Assembly: GCA_963593905.1 (NCBI GenBank)
Contig: CAVBBL010000008.1
Span: 17,470-81,469 of the forward strand
Length of the DNA stretch: 64,000 nucleotides
From: CAG-791 sp963593905
GTDB taxonomy: Bacteria > Bacillota > Clostridia > Lachnospirales > Lachnospiraceae
Direction: 5' to 3'
The number at the start of each line of letters is the position of its first letter. The first letter of the stretch is position 1. Made by a program: the position numbers and the translations under genes. Below, piece by piece: positions 36,922-45,341 of this stretch. Below the pieces are notes generated by a model. It was not told the origin of the DNA. It did not search any database and saw only the letters and a program-made list of their open reading frames with translations.

Positions 36922-39057
36922 ATGGGAAGCATTAAGATCGCACTGGCGGGCAACCCGAACTGTGGTAAGACTACCCTGTTCAATAACCTGACAGGTGCCA
37001 ATCAGTATGTCGGCAACTGGCCCGGCGTTACCGTTGAAAAGAAGGAAGGACAGCTTCGCGGCCACAAGGACGTGATCATCCAGGATTTACCGGGTATCTA
37101 CTCCCTGTCCCCCTACACACTGGAGGAAGTGGTTGCAAGAGGCTATCTGGTAAATGAAAAGCCTGATGCCATCCTGAACATCGTAGACGGCACCAATATC
37201 GAGCGTAACCTGTACCTGACCACACAGCTTATCGAGCTGGGTATTCCGGTGGTCATGGCTATCAACATGATCGACCTGGTTCGCAAGAATGGTGACAATA
37301 TCGACTTAAAGAAGCTGGGCGAAGAGATTGGCTGCACCGTAGTAGAGATGAGCGCTTTAAAAGGCGAGGGCAGCCTGGAGGCAGCAGAGGCAGCTATCAA
37401 GGCTGCACAGAGCGGCAAGGCCGTAGAGCTTCCCCATGTATTCGTAGGCAGCGTAGAGCACGCTATCGCTCACATTGAGGAGTCCATTCAGGGCAAGGTA
37501 GAAGACAGATTCCTTCGCTGGTATGCTGTTAAGATCTTCGAGCGCGATGAGAAGGTGCAGGAGGAATTAAAGCTTGATTCTGCACTGACTGCACACATTG
37601 AGGAGCACATCAAGGACTGCGAGAAGGAACTGGATGACGATGCAGAGAGCATCATCACCAACCAGAGATATGCTTACATCAATAAGGTGGTTGAGAAGTC
37701 TGTCAAGAAGAAAGCAAGAAAAGATAATCTGACTGCTTCCGATAAGATCGACCGTATCGTGACCAACCGTATCCTGGCACTGCCCATCTTCGTTGTGATC
37801 ATGACCCTGGTGTATTACATTTCCGTATCCACACTGGGCACTGTCTTGACAGACTGGACCAATGACACCCTCTTTGGCGAGTGGATTCAGCCGGCTGTAC
37901 AGGGCTTTTTGGAAAATGTAGGCGCAGCAGAGTGGGTAGTTTCTCTGGTAGTTGATGGTATTATCGGCGGTCTGGCAGCACCCATCGGCTTTGCTCCTCA
38001 GATGGCTATCGTGTTCTTCTTCCTGTCCATCTTAGAGGACTGCGGTTACATGGCACGTGTTGCTTTCATCATGGACCGTATCTTCCGTAAGTTCGGTCTG
38101 TCCGGAAAGAGCTTCATTCCGTTCCTGATTTCTTCCGGCTGCGGCGTTCCCGGCATTATGGCCAGCCGTACCATCGAGAATGAAAAAGACCGTCGTATGA
38201 CTATGATCACCACCACAGCAATTCCCTGCGGTGCAAAGCTTCCTGTTATCGCACTGGTTGCAGGCTTTTTGATGGGCGGTGCATGGTGGATGGCTCCTCT
38301 TATGTACTTCTCCGGCATTATCATGGTGATCGTATGCTGCATCATCTTAAAGAAGACTAAGATGTTTGCCGGCGATCCGGCTCCCTTCGTTATGGAGCTC
38401 CCTCAGTACCACATTCCGTCCCTGAAGGGCGTACTGCTTCATGTTTGGGAGCGTGTATGGTCCTTCCTGAAGAAGGCAGGTACTATCCTGTTTGTATGCT
38501 GCGCTGTTATGTGGTTCCTTGGCAGCTTCGGTGTTCAGGACGGTGTATTCGGTTTAGTTGACACAGAAAACTGCTTCCTGGCGTACATCGGACGTCCCCT
38601 TGCTTACCTGTTTATGCCTCTTGGCTTCGGTACCTGGCAGGCAGTGGCATCTTCCATCAGCGGCTTCGTCGCAAAGGAAGGTATCGTTTCCACCATGGGA
38701 GTTCTGGCTGGCCTGGGCGAGGTAGAGGAGTATGCAAGCGACATGCATGCCGCATTTGCAGCGTTCTTCCCTACAAGCATTGCAGCAGTATCCTTCCTGT
38801 TCTTTAACATGTTCGATTCTCCCTGCCTGGCAGCAATCTCCTCCATGGCAAAGGAAATGGGCGATAAGAAGTGGATGGCCTTCGCTTTGATTTTCCAGAA
38901 TGTGATGGCTTACTGCGTAGCACTGATGGTTTACCAGATCGGCGGTCTTGCAACCGGTGAGGTAGCTTTCTCTGCAGCTACTGTAGCAGCATTTATCGTG
39001 CTGGCTGTCATCCTCTATCTCCTGTTCCGTCCGGATCCGAATAAGAAGCACGCATAA
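36922..39057 (+). CDS. feoB: Ferrous iron transport protein B
   Basis: A 711-residue FeoB. The N-terminal G-protein domain has G1 GNPNCGKTTLFN, G3 DLPGIYS and G4-like MAINMIDL. A helical GDI-like spacer (about residues 160-275) follows, then the transmembrane core with two Gate regions (SSGCGVPGIMASRTIENEKD and FVAKEGIVST). Length and order are normal. It imports Fe(II) driven or gated by nucleotide hydrolysis. Upstream, 167 bases separate it from feoA and contain A-rich 9-base repeats (four copies near 36851-36886). AGAAAGGAG lies before the ATG. Confidence 0.97.
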   Translation: MGSIKIALAGNPNCGKTTLFNNLTGANQYVGNWPGVTVEKKEGQLRGHKDVIIQDLPGIYSLSPYTLEEVVARGYLVNEKPDAILNIVDGTNIERNLYLTTQLIELGIPVVMAINMIDLVRKNGDNIDLKKLGEEIGCTVVEMSALKGEGSLEAAEAAIKAAQSGKAVELPHVFVGSVEHAIAHIEESIQGKVEDRFLRWYAVKIFERDEKVQEELKLDSALTAHIEEHIKDCEKELDDDAESIITNQRYAYINKVVEKSVKKKARKDNLTASDKIDRIVTNRILALPIFVVIMTLVYYISVSTLGTVLTDWTNDTLFGEWIQPAVQGFLENVGAAEWVVSLVVDGIIGGLAAPIGFAPQMAIVFFFLSILEDCGYMARVAFIMDRIFRKFGLSGKSFIPFLISSGCGVPGIMASRTIENEKDRRMTMITTTAIPCGAKLPVIALVAGFLMGGAWWMAPLMYFSGIIMVIVCCIILKKTKMFAGDPAPFVMELPQYHIPSLKGVLLHVWERVWSFLKKAGTILFVCCAVMWFLGSFGVQDGVFGLVDTENCFLAYIGRPLAYLFMPLGFGTWQAVASSISGFVAKEGIVSTMGVLAGLGEVEEYASDMHAAFAAFFPTSIAAVSFLFFNMFDSPCLAAISSMAKEMGDKKWMAFALIFQNVMAYCVALMVYQIGGLATGEVAFSAATVAAFIVLAVILYLLFRPDPNKKHA

Positions 39058-39425
39058 GAGGTGCGCAGGAATTCCCTGCAGCAATTCTTTGAATGACGGT
39101 TAATACCGGAATGAGGCGAATGTAACAGTCCGCTTGCGGCGAACCCCCGGAGAATCAGGGGCTCGCCCGGCGGCAAAGATAAATTCCCTGTAGTCTCCTC
39201 CTTTCATGACGGCTGGACAACAGTCGGAAAAGCTTACTGCATAAACGTTGTTATAAGGCAGTACAGCTGAAGCTGGAATTTATCTTTGCGGCCGGAAAAC
39301 GGCTGGTACCCTTGACGACAAATGACAGAGACGGAAGGCTGATGACGGCAGACAGACATTTGATAGCTGATGATCTCTGATAGGACGATTCTTGATAGGA
39401 TAACTTTTGATAAGGAGTAGATACA
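39058..39425 (+). other. Structured noncoding region in the feo operon
   Basis: No gene. A hairpin GGCGA-CCCC/GGGG-TCGCC spans about 39138-39167. It is followed by a long-range inverted repeat: CCGG-2-GCAAAGATAAATTCC (39167-39187) with GGAATTTATCTTTGC-2-CCGG (39275-39295), enclosing 87 bases that themselves hold ACTGC/GCAGT and AGCT pairings. AAGGAG near 39411 belongs to the next small gene. It could be a regulatory RNA or a small mobile element. Confidence 0.65.
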
Positions 39426-39539
39426 TTGAAGACAAATCTGACTTTGAGTACGGCAGATGTAGTGGTATTGGCTGTAATTGCTGTATTAATTGTGGCAGCG
39501 GTGTTCGTCATTGTAGGTTTTTTCAAGGATAAGAAATAA
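39426..39539 (+). CDS. Small membrane protein in the feo operon (37 residues)
   Basis: A TTG start 9 bases after AAGGAG opens a 37-codon frame: KTNLTLSTADVVVLAVI, a single hydrophobic helix (VVVLAVIAVLIVAAVFVIVGFF) and a KDKK tail. It lies between feoB and the FeoB-associated Cys-rich gene, 38 bases before the latter. The composition and position fit a single-pass accessory membrane peptide of the Feo system. I do not recognise a family. Confidence 0.65.
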   Translation: MKTNLTLSTADVVVLAVIAVLIVAAVFVIVGFFKDKK

Positions 39540-39577
39540 TTTTTAAAGATAAAAAATAAGAAGTGAGGTGGCAGACT

Positions 39578-39775
39578 ATGTTTGGACTGGTATGGAATGT
39601 TCCTACAGTGATTGTATTTGCTGTTGTCTGTATATTGCTGGCACTGGCCATTCGTTATCTGATCAGAGAGAGAAAGCAGGGCCGTTTAAGCTGCGGCGGG
39701 AATTGCGGCGGCTGCAGCGGCTGCACTGCCTGCCACGGAGGCAGCTGTGGCTGCGGCGGAGATCATATAGCATAG
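39578..39775 (+). CDS. FeoB-associated Cys-rich membrane protein
   Basis: A 65-residue protein: an N-terminal membrane helix (TVIVFAVVCILLALAIRYLI), a basic stretch RERKQGR and a Cys/Gly-rich tail with seven cysteines (CGGNCGGCSGCTACHGGSCGCGG, shown whole it exceeds a motif). This is the PF12669-type FeoB-associated protein usually found after feoB. It probably handles iron at the membrane. The start is the ATG after GAGGTGG; an in-frame GTG 15 bases upstream is less well placed. Confidence 0.88.
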   Translation: MFGLVWNVPTVIVFAVVCILLALAIRYLIRERKQGRLSCGGNCGGCSGCTACHGGSCGCGGDHIA

Positions 39776-39782
39776 TTTTGAC

Positions 39783-39902
39783 AGGATTCATAGAAATCTG
39801 CAATACCCCGGATGCACGGGATTCCCAGAAAACTGCAGTATTCTGGGTATGCGGGATTCATAGAAATCTGCGGTATCCCAGATGCGCAGGAATCGTATAG
39901 CG
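39783..39902. repeat. 35-bp tandem repeats (three copies plus a fragment)
   Basis: Copies at 39783-39817, 39818-39852 and 39853-39887, and a 15-base fragment to 39902, share GGGATTCATAGAAATCTGC and a CCC-GATGC-C end. They are contiguous with no spacers. They lie just downstream of the feo operon; the rest of this ~370-base gap holds a terminator and the next operator. Confidence 0.85.
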
Positions 39903-40035
39903 CGGAGCAACCCGAATATCGTGGGGTAAAAGTGCTTTTACCTCCCCCCAAAAAAAATGTTACAAATTATAATTCATAAGTAAAAGAATAGCCAAACAAC
40001 AGCCAACCAAATGCCGGTACTGGTATCGGAAAAGG

Positions 40036-40066
40036 AAAAAGTGTCGCTTATACAGGACACTTTTTA
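40036..40066. terminator. Bidirectional-type terminator
   Basis: AAAAAGTGTC (40036-40045) pairs exactly with GACACTTTTT (40056-40065). It most likely ends feo transcription before the next operon. Confidence 0.75.
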
Positions 40067-40077
40067 TAAGAATTCAT

Positions 40078-40095
40078 AGTTAGGCAAAACTAACC
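40078..40095. promoter_or_regulatory. Metal-regulator operator-like site 4
   Basis: AGTTAGGCAAAACTAACC is the dyad GTTAG-6-CTAAC, 48 bases before the DUF2325 start. A TATAAG just upstream (about 40065-40070) could be the -10. Confidence 0.65.
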
Positions 40096-40109
40096 GATAT
40101 TTCTATATT

Positions 40110-40137
40110 GCCGCAGAGGTGCTGCGGCGGAAAGAGG
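40110..40137 (+). promoter_or_regulatory. CCGCAG hairpin plus Shine-Dalgarno before the DUF2325 gene
   Basis: GCCGCAG-AGGTG-CTGCGGC (40110-40128) is followed two bases later by AAAGAGG and, after a few bases, the ATG. It is the H2 part of the hairpin leader family, without H1. Confidence 0.7.
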
Positions 40138-40142
40138 TGCAA

Positions 40143-40436
40143 ATGAGCGTAGTCATCGTAGGCGGCAATGACTGTATGGTCAGGCAGTATATTGATCTGT
40201 GTGAGAAACATCAATGTGATGCAAAGGTATTCACCCAGATGAAGAGCGGCCTGAAGAGAAAGGTGGGAAATCCGGATCTCATGATCCTTTTTACCAGCAC
40301 CATGTCCCACAAAATGGTGCATTATGCTCTCAATGAGATTAAGGGGCAAAATACGATTGTAGCCAGATCCCATTCCAGCTCCAAGAGTGCACTGGAAAAT
40401 ATCTTAAAGCAGTACGCCGGGGAGGCAACCGCATGA
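40143..40436 (+). CDS. DUF2325 family protein
   Basis: A 97-residue protein beginning MSVVIVGGND, with KSGLKRKVGNPDLMILFT and TMSHKMVHYALNEIK, the pattern of DUF2325. The Rossmann-like VVIVGG start suggests nucleotide or small-ligand binding, but the function is unknown. Relatives often sit beside metal or stress genes. Its last four bases overlap the AraC gene start (ATGA), so the two are translated together. The operator upstream suggests iron or metal control. Confidence 0.82.
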   Translation: MSVVIVGGNDCMVRQYIDLCEKHQCDAKVFTQMKSGLKRKVGNPDLMILFTSTMSHKMVHYALNEIKGQNTIVARSHSSSKSALENILKQYAGEATA

Positions 40437-41344
40437 CAGCGGGGATGGAATGTGCAGAGAAAGAAGAATCTGTACAGACATCCTATTGCGTTTTTCCGGG
40501 CATCACAGTGGTGTACGAAGAGGCTGCGGCACAGTCTCCGCTTTTCGGTACAAGCGGAGAGGGCGAACCTATCTATGAGATCAGACATTGCCGGGAAGGA
40601 CGGATAGAATGTCATTATCAAAATCAATATGTCTATTTGTCTCAGGGGGACCTGGCCATTTGCAGTGGTCAAAAGGAGCAGTGCGCTGCCTTTTTGGCTC
40701 TGGAGAACTATCGTGGATATTCGGTACGCATAGATCTAAAGAAAGCACCGGAGAGCCTTTCCTCCTGTCTGGAGGGGCTGGATGTCTGTCCCGGAGATAT
40801 TCTGAAAAAATTATGCGCAGAAAGACCTTGCTGCATCCTGCAGGAAGATGCCGGTGTGGAAAGAATTTTTTCGCAGATGTACGGGGCACAGGGAGAGAAT
40901 CAGAAGGGATACTTCCGTCTGAAGGTATTGGAACTTCTCTTGTATCTGGATAGCTGCAGAGGAGAGGAGCCTCAGACAGGCCTTTCCGCATCTCAGGTGG
41001 AGATTGCGAAGAATGCCTGTCAATACCTGACACAGCGCATGGAAAGCAAGGTGACCTTGGAAGAGCTTTGTATGACGCTGCATGTCTCCGGCACCCATCT
41101 GAAAAATTGTTTTAAAGGGGTGTACGGCATCTCCGTCTATGCATATATACGCGCTCAGAAAATGCAGGCGGCTGCAGATACGCTGTTACATACAGACAGC
41201 ACGGTGTTGGAAGTGGCAGGGCAGTATGGGTATGACAATGGAAGCAAATTCGCCAAGGCCTTCCGGGATGTGATCGGCATGACGCCCCGGGAATACCGGC
41301 GCAGGAGCAGGATGCTGTCCAAGCAGGGCACGGGATTTGCGTGA
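40433..41344 (+). CDS. AraC family transcriptional regulator
   Basis: A 303-residue regulator. The N-terminal ~190 residues form a sensing domain with a cupin-like start (YCVFPGITVVYEEA, IECHYQNQYVYLSQGDLAIC), followed by an AraC double helix-turn-helix (about 200-295) with VTLEELCMTLHVSGTHLKNCF and YGYDNGSKFAKAFRDVIGMT, ending REYRRR. It starts inside the end of the DUF2325 gene. AraC regulators of this arrangement often activate iron-siderophore or metal uptake genes in Clostridia; that role here is inferred from context. Confidence 0.9.
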   Translation: MTAGMECAEKEESVQTSYCVFPGITVVYEEAAAQSPLFGTSGEGEPIYEIRHCREGRIECHYQNQYVYLSQGDLAICSGQKEQCAAFLALENYRGYSVRIDLKKAPESLSSCLEGLDVCPGDILKKLCAERPCCILQEDAGVERIFSQMYGAQGENQKGYFRLKVLELLLYLDSCRGEEPQTGLSASQVEIAKNACQYLTQRMESKVTLEELCMTLHVSGTHLKNCFKGVYGISVYAYIRAQKMQAAADTLLHTDSTVLEVAGQYGYDNGSKFAKAFRDVIGMTPREYRRRSRMLSKQGTGFA

Positions 41345-41524
41345 GTTATCTGACATAGTATGCAGCCTTCCATCAAAGGGAAGGATACTCCTTCGCCGCC
41401 AGCACTCTTATGAGAACGGTAAGGAAAGTATACAGGAAGTGTACAAGAGTACAAGAAGAGAAGGACTCCGGGAAGTGCGAAAAACTGAAAAATAGTGTAA
41501 AATAAGGAAAATAGGAAAAAGCAC

Positions 41525-41552
41525 TTGCATTTTTGAAAATTGCAGGTATGAT
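41525..41552 (+). promoter_or_regulatory. Promoter of the DUF6110 gene
   Basis: TTGCAT (41525-41530), a 16-bp spacer and TATGAT (41547-41552), 54 bases before the chosen start. Confidence 0.7.
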
Positions 41553-41606
41553 AGAAACTTAAACAATGAAACAACTCTCCGAGATATGGGAGGAATGGAG
41601 GCGGCT

Positions 41607-41894
41607 ATGTTTAAGATTGAAAAGGAAACAGCACAGAAAATCGGTATTTTCGCAGGCGGTGTGCTTTTTGGTACAGCAGGTTTATCCATTTTAGGCAGCA
41701 AGGATGCCAAGAAGGCCTATACCCAGGTGACTGCAGCAGCGCTGCGGGGCAAGGAGGCCGTGATGAAAAGAGCCAATATCATCAAGGAGAATGCGGATGA
41801 TATCTACACCGATGCACAGGAGATCAATGAAAAGCGTGCAGAGGCGGAAGAGGCTGCTGTTATTCCTGATGGCGCTGAATTTGATGCACAGTAA
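41607..41894 (+). CDS. DUF6110 family small protein
   Basis: A 95-residue protein. A hydrophobic glycine-rich segment (KIGIFAGGVLFGTAGLSIL) is followed by GSKDAKKAYTQVTAAALRGKE and a charged helical C-terminus (MKRANIIKENADDIYTDAQEI). This matches the DUF6110 pattern, usually found next to heavy-metal P-type ATPases, as here. It is probably membrane-associated. The start is set by GGAGG five bases upstream; a start 21 bases earlier has no ribosome site. Confidence 0.8.
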   Translation: MFKIEKETAQKIGIFAGGVLFGTAGLSILGSKDAKKAYTQVTAAALRGKEAVMKRANIIKENADDIYTDAQEINEKRAEAEEAAVIPDGAEFDAQ

Positions 41895-41927
41895 GTTTTA
41901 ACAGATTATACAGACAGAAATTTTGAG

Positions 41928-41960
41928 TAAGGGAAAATGGCCGAAAGGCATTTTCCCTTA
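41928..41960 (+). terminator. Hairpin after the DUF6110 gene
   Basis: TAAGGGAAAAT (41928-41938) pairs with ATTTTCCCTTA (41950-41960) around GCC-GAAA-GGC, with one bulge. The T tract is poor, so it may be a partial terminator before the ATPase. Confidence 0.5.
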
Positions 41961-42009
41961 TTGCTATGCTGCGAGAAGCTGCCCGGAAAAGTGCAGGCCC
42001 TTCACAGAA

Positions 42010-42107
42010 CAATTTGTTTCCGGAAGGAACAAATTGCGCTGATGGCTGACGAGAATCTGAATTTTTGCCGTTTTCTTCGCAGCGCAGCTGCTCAGAAAAG
42101 AGGAAAT
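42010..42107 (+). promoter_or_regulatory. Hairpins in the leader of the P-type ATPase gene
   Basis: CAATTTGTT (42010-42018) pairs with AACAAATTG (42028-42036). A small GCAGC/GCTGC hairpin (42079-42091) lies just before AAAAGAGG and the ATG, resembling the hairpin-plus-Shine-Dalgarno layout of the other leaders but without the CCGCAG sequence. Confidence 0.45.
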
Positions 42108-42109
42108 AC

Positions 42110-44206
42110 ATGAAGTGCAGAATTTTACATGATGCCCGGGGATCGATGCGTGTGCATTTGGAAGCACCCCGTATGACCCTGGAGCAGGCGGATGTGGTGG
42201 AGTATTACCTGCGGGCGCAGGAAGGGGTCACGCAGGTGAAGGTCTATGACAGGACCGGTGATGCGGTCATTCACTACAGGGGTTCTCGTGCGCAGATTAT
42301 CGGTGCGCTGGCCCGTTTTTCCTATGTGGATGAGAAAAATGCATCTCTGGTGCCGGAGCATACCGGCCGCGTCTTAAACAGAGAATATGAGGACAAGCTG
42401 GTTTTTTTGGTGCTTCGCAGAGTGTGCAATAAGCTCTTTTTGCCGGTGGGCGTGCGGGAAGTGATCACGGTGTGCAAATCCTGGCGTTACATCGCAAAGG
42501 GACTGGGGTGCCTTAGGAAAGGCAAGCTCCAAGTGCCGGTACTGGATGCCACAGCCATCACGGTTTCTGTGCTTCGGGGCAGTTTTGATACTGCTTCCTC
42601 TGTGATGTTCCTGTTGGATGTAGGAGATATTCTGGAAGAGTGGACACACAAGAAGTCTGTGGATGACCTGGCTCGCACTATGTCCCTGAATGTGGATAAG
42701 GTATGGATGAAGAGCCGGGAGGACGGCGTGGAGGTCCTGGTGCCTGTCAGTGAGATTCGGGCCGGGGATGAAATCGTGGTCCGCACAGGCAATATGATCC
42801 CCTTAGACGGCAGAGTCGCCGAAGGGGAGGCTACTATCAACCAGGCTTCTATCACCGGCGAATCTCTGCCGGTGCGCAAGGCACCGGGAGACGTGATCTA
42901 CGCCGGTACCGTAGTGGAAGAGGGGGAGTGTACGGTTCGGGTAGAGAAAACCACCGGCGGCGGACGCTATGACCGAATCGTAAAGATGATCGAGGAGTCG
43001 GAAAAACTGAAATCCCAGACAGAGGACAAGGCCTCTCATCTGGCAGATAAGCTGGTTCCCTATACACTGGGCGGCACTTTACTGACGTATCTGCTGACCC
43101 GGAATGTCACCAAGGCTCTGTCTATCCTGATGGTGGATTTCTCCTGTGCCTTAAAGCTTTCCATGCCTATTGCCGTGCTCTCTGCCATGCGGGAGAGCAG
43201 CTTCTACCATATTTCCGTCAAGGGAGGCCGCTTCCTGGAGGCGGTATCGGAGGCGGACACCATCGTCTTTGATAAGACCGGCACCCTGACCCATGCGACA
43301 CCCCGTGTGGCAAAGATCGTTACTTTCGGCGATCATGACCCTGCAGAGATGCTCCGGACCGCCGCTTGTCTGGAGGAGCACTATCCTCACTCCATCGCCA
43401 ATGCGGTGGTGGAAGAGGCGAGAAAGCAGGGACTACGCCATGAAGAACGCCATTCCAAGGTGGAATATGTGGTAGCTCACGGCATCTCCAGCATTGTAGA
43501 GGGTGAAAAGGTCCTCATCGGCAGTTATCACTTCATATTTGAGGATGAGCACTGCGTCGTGCCGGCAGGCGAGGAGGAGCGCTTTGCGGCGCTGCCGGAT
43601 GAATATTCCCATTTGTATCTGGCTGTTTCCGGAGAACTGGCAGCAGTGATCTGCATCGAGGATCCCCTGCGGGAAGAGGCAAAGGAAGTCATCGAAAGAC
43701 TGCATGCCCAGGGCCTTTCCAAGATCGTCATGATGACAGGGGACAGCGAGCGCACAGCCAGAGCCGTGGCGGCAAAGGTGGGCGTGGATGAGTACCATTC
43801 GGAAGTGCTTCCGGAGGATAAGGCTGCCTTTGTGCGCAGCGAACATGCGGCAGGCCGCAAGGTCATTATGATTGGAGACGGGGTCAATGACTCACCGGCG
43901 CTTTCCGAGTCCGATGCCGGTGTAGCCATCAGTGAGGGAGCAGCCATAGCCAGAGAGGTGGCGGACATTACCATATCCGCAGATGACCTCTACACCCTGG
44001 TGGTGCTCAGGGAGATCTCCGATGCCCTGATGAGACGGATCAATAGCAACTACCGTTTTATCATGAGCTTTAATCTGTTCCTGATTCTGATGGGCGTGGG
44101 CGGCATTATGGCACCCACCACCACAGCACTGCTGCATAATATTTCCACGATCGGAATTTCCCTGCAGTCCATGACAAATCTTCTGGAAGAAAAAACGAAT
44201 GACTAG
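42110..44206 (+). CDS. Heavy-metal P1B-type ATPase with SCA transmembrane motif
   Basis: A 698-residue P-type ATPase. The actuator domain has QASITGES. The transmembrane metal motif is SCA (DFSCALKLSMP) where copper and zinc pumps have CPC. The phosphorylation site is IVFDKTGTLTH, and the nucleotide and hinge motifs are MMTGDSERTARAVA and MIGDGVNDSPALSESDAGVAI. The N-terminus (~100 residues) has an HMA-like fold pattern (MRVHLEAPRMTLEQADVVEYYL) but no CxxC. It exports or moves a transition metal; the SCA motif argues against a standard Cu or Zn pump. The start follows AAAAGAGG. Its neighbours (DUF6110, regulators, feo) suggest metal homeostasis. Confidence 0.92.
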   Translation: MKCRILHDARGSMRVHLEAPRMTLEQADVVEYYLRAQEGVTQVKVYDRTGDAVIHYRGSRAQIIGALARFSYVDEKNASLVPEHTGRVLNREYEDKLVFLVLRRVCNKLFLPVGVREVITVCKSWRYIAKGLGCLRKGKLQVPVLDATAITVSVLRGSFDTASSVMFLLDVGDILEEWTHKKSVDDLARTMSLNVDKVWMKSREDGVEVLVPVSEIRAGDEIVVRTGNMIPLDGRVAEGEATINQASITGESLPVRKAPGDVIYAGTVVEEGECTVRVEKTTGGGRYDRIVKMIEESEKLKSQTEDKASHLADKLVPYTLGGTLLTYLLTRNVTKALSILMVDFSCALKLSMPIAVLSAMRESSFYHISVKGGRFLEAVSEADTIVFDKTGTLTHATPRVAKIVTFGDHDPAEMLRTAACLEEHYPHSIANAVVEEARKQGLRHEERHSKVEYVVAHGISSIVEGEKVLIGSYHFIFEDEHCVVPAGEEERFAALPDEYSHLYLAVSGELAAVICIEDPLREEAKEVIERLHAQGLSKIVMMTGDSERTARAVAAKVGVDEYHSEVLPEDKAAFVRSEHAAGRKVIMIGDGVNDSPALSESDAGVAISEGAAIAREVADITISADDLYTLVVLREISDALMRRINSNYRFIMSFNLFLILMGVGGIMAPTTTALLHNISTIGISLQSMTNLLEEKTND

Positions 44207-44319
44207 GGAAATGCGGACCAAAATGATGCGGAGTTCAAACCACCTCATGCAGACAAGATTGCATCGGCGGTCTGAACCTATGAGCTTGGTATATTAAAAA
44301 AGGCGGAACAGGGAACAGT

Positions 44320-45270
44320 ATGACGCTACAGCAGCTTCGCTACATCATAGAAATAGTAGAATCAGGATCCATCAGCACTGCGGCCTCCCGGCTCTTTATT
44401 TCCCAGCCCAGCCTTTCCAAGGCTGTGGCGGAACTGGAAAAAGAAATGGGAATCCCCATCTTTTACCGCAGCAATCGGGGCGTGATCCTCTCCGAAGAAG
44501 GAACGAAATTCCTCTCCTATGCCAGACAGGTGGTGGAGCAGGCAGATCTGCTGGAGGAACAGTATAAAGCGGGCGCCCCTATCAGGCGAGTCTTTGCCGT
44601 CTCGTCCCAGCACTATGCCTTTGTGGTCAATGCGTTTGTGGCGCTGGTAAAGGAGTATGGGCAGAAGAAATATGAGTTTACACTGCGGGAGTCCAGAACC
44701 TATGACATCATCGAGGATGTGCGGACACAGCGCAGTGAATTGGGGGTCCTTTATCTCAGCCGATTTAACAGGGAAGTATTGGCCCATGCCATCGAAAATG
44801 CGGACCTTAAATTCGTACCCCTTTTTACAGCCCGTCCCCACGTCTTCGTGAGCAGGGAAAACCCTATGGCCTCTAAAAAGAGCGTGACACTGGAGGAATT
44901 AAAGGCTTATCCGCGGCTGACCTATGAACAGGGCAATAATAATTCTTTTTTCTATTCCGAGGAACTGCACAGTACCCAGGAAAGCCCTAAAAACATCGTG
45001 GTGACAGACAGAGCCACCCTTTTTAATCTTCTCATCGGCCTGAACGGCTATACGATCTCCTCCGGGGTGCTCAGCACAGATCTGAATGGATCCCATATCG
45101 TGTCTGTGCCTTTGGAGAGCGATGAGTATATGGAAATCGGTTATATACACGCAGTGGACAGACCGCTGGGGAAAATGGCGGTATTGTATGTGGAACAGCT
45201 GAAGGCCTATATCGACGGTACTGCAAAAGGACAGAGGAAGACAGAGAAAGGAAACGGCAGCGGGCAGTGA
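44320..45270 (+). CDS. LysR family transcriptional regulator
   Basis: A 316-residue regulator. The N-terminal helix-turn-helix is typical (MTLQQLRYIIEIVESGSIS, TAASRLFISQPSLSKAVAELE), followed by a periplasmic-binding-type effector domain of ~230 residues. It lies 113 bases after the ATPase gene in the same direction and could belong to that operon or be separate. The effector is unknown. A terminator overlaps its stop codon. Confidence 0.93.
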   Translation: MTLQQLRYIIEIVESGSISTAASRLFISQPSLSKAVAELEKEMGIPIFYRSNRGVILSEEGTKFLSYARQVVEQADLLEEQYKAGAPIRRVFAVSSQHYAFVVNAFVALVKEYGQKKYEFTLRESRTYDIIEDVRTQRSELGVLYLSRFNREVLAHAIENADLKFVPLFTARPHVFVSRENPMASKKSVTLEELKAYPRLTYEQGNNNSFFYSEELHSTQESPKNIVVTDRATLFNLLIGLNGYTISSGVLSTDLNGSHIVSVPLESDEYMEIGYIHAVDRPLGKMAVLYVEQLKAYIDGTAKGQRKTEKGNGSGQ

Positions 45271-45291
45271 TGTCGGCTGCCGTTTCTTTGT
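45251..45291 (+). terminator. Terminator of the LysR gene
   Basis: GAAACGGCAGC (45251-45261) pairs with GCTGCCGTTTC (45276-45286), then TTTG. The left arm is within the last codons of the gene. Confidence 0.8.
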
Positions 45292-45341
45292 GTCCAAATG
45301 GAGCGGAAAGAGAGGCGTGAAAAAGTAAAATGAGAACGTGA

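Noticed and set aside
39783..39902. A CRISPR-like array after the feo operon
   Set aside because: Repeats are contiguous without spacers, vary between copies, and no cas genes are near.
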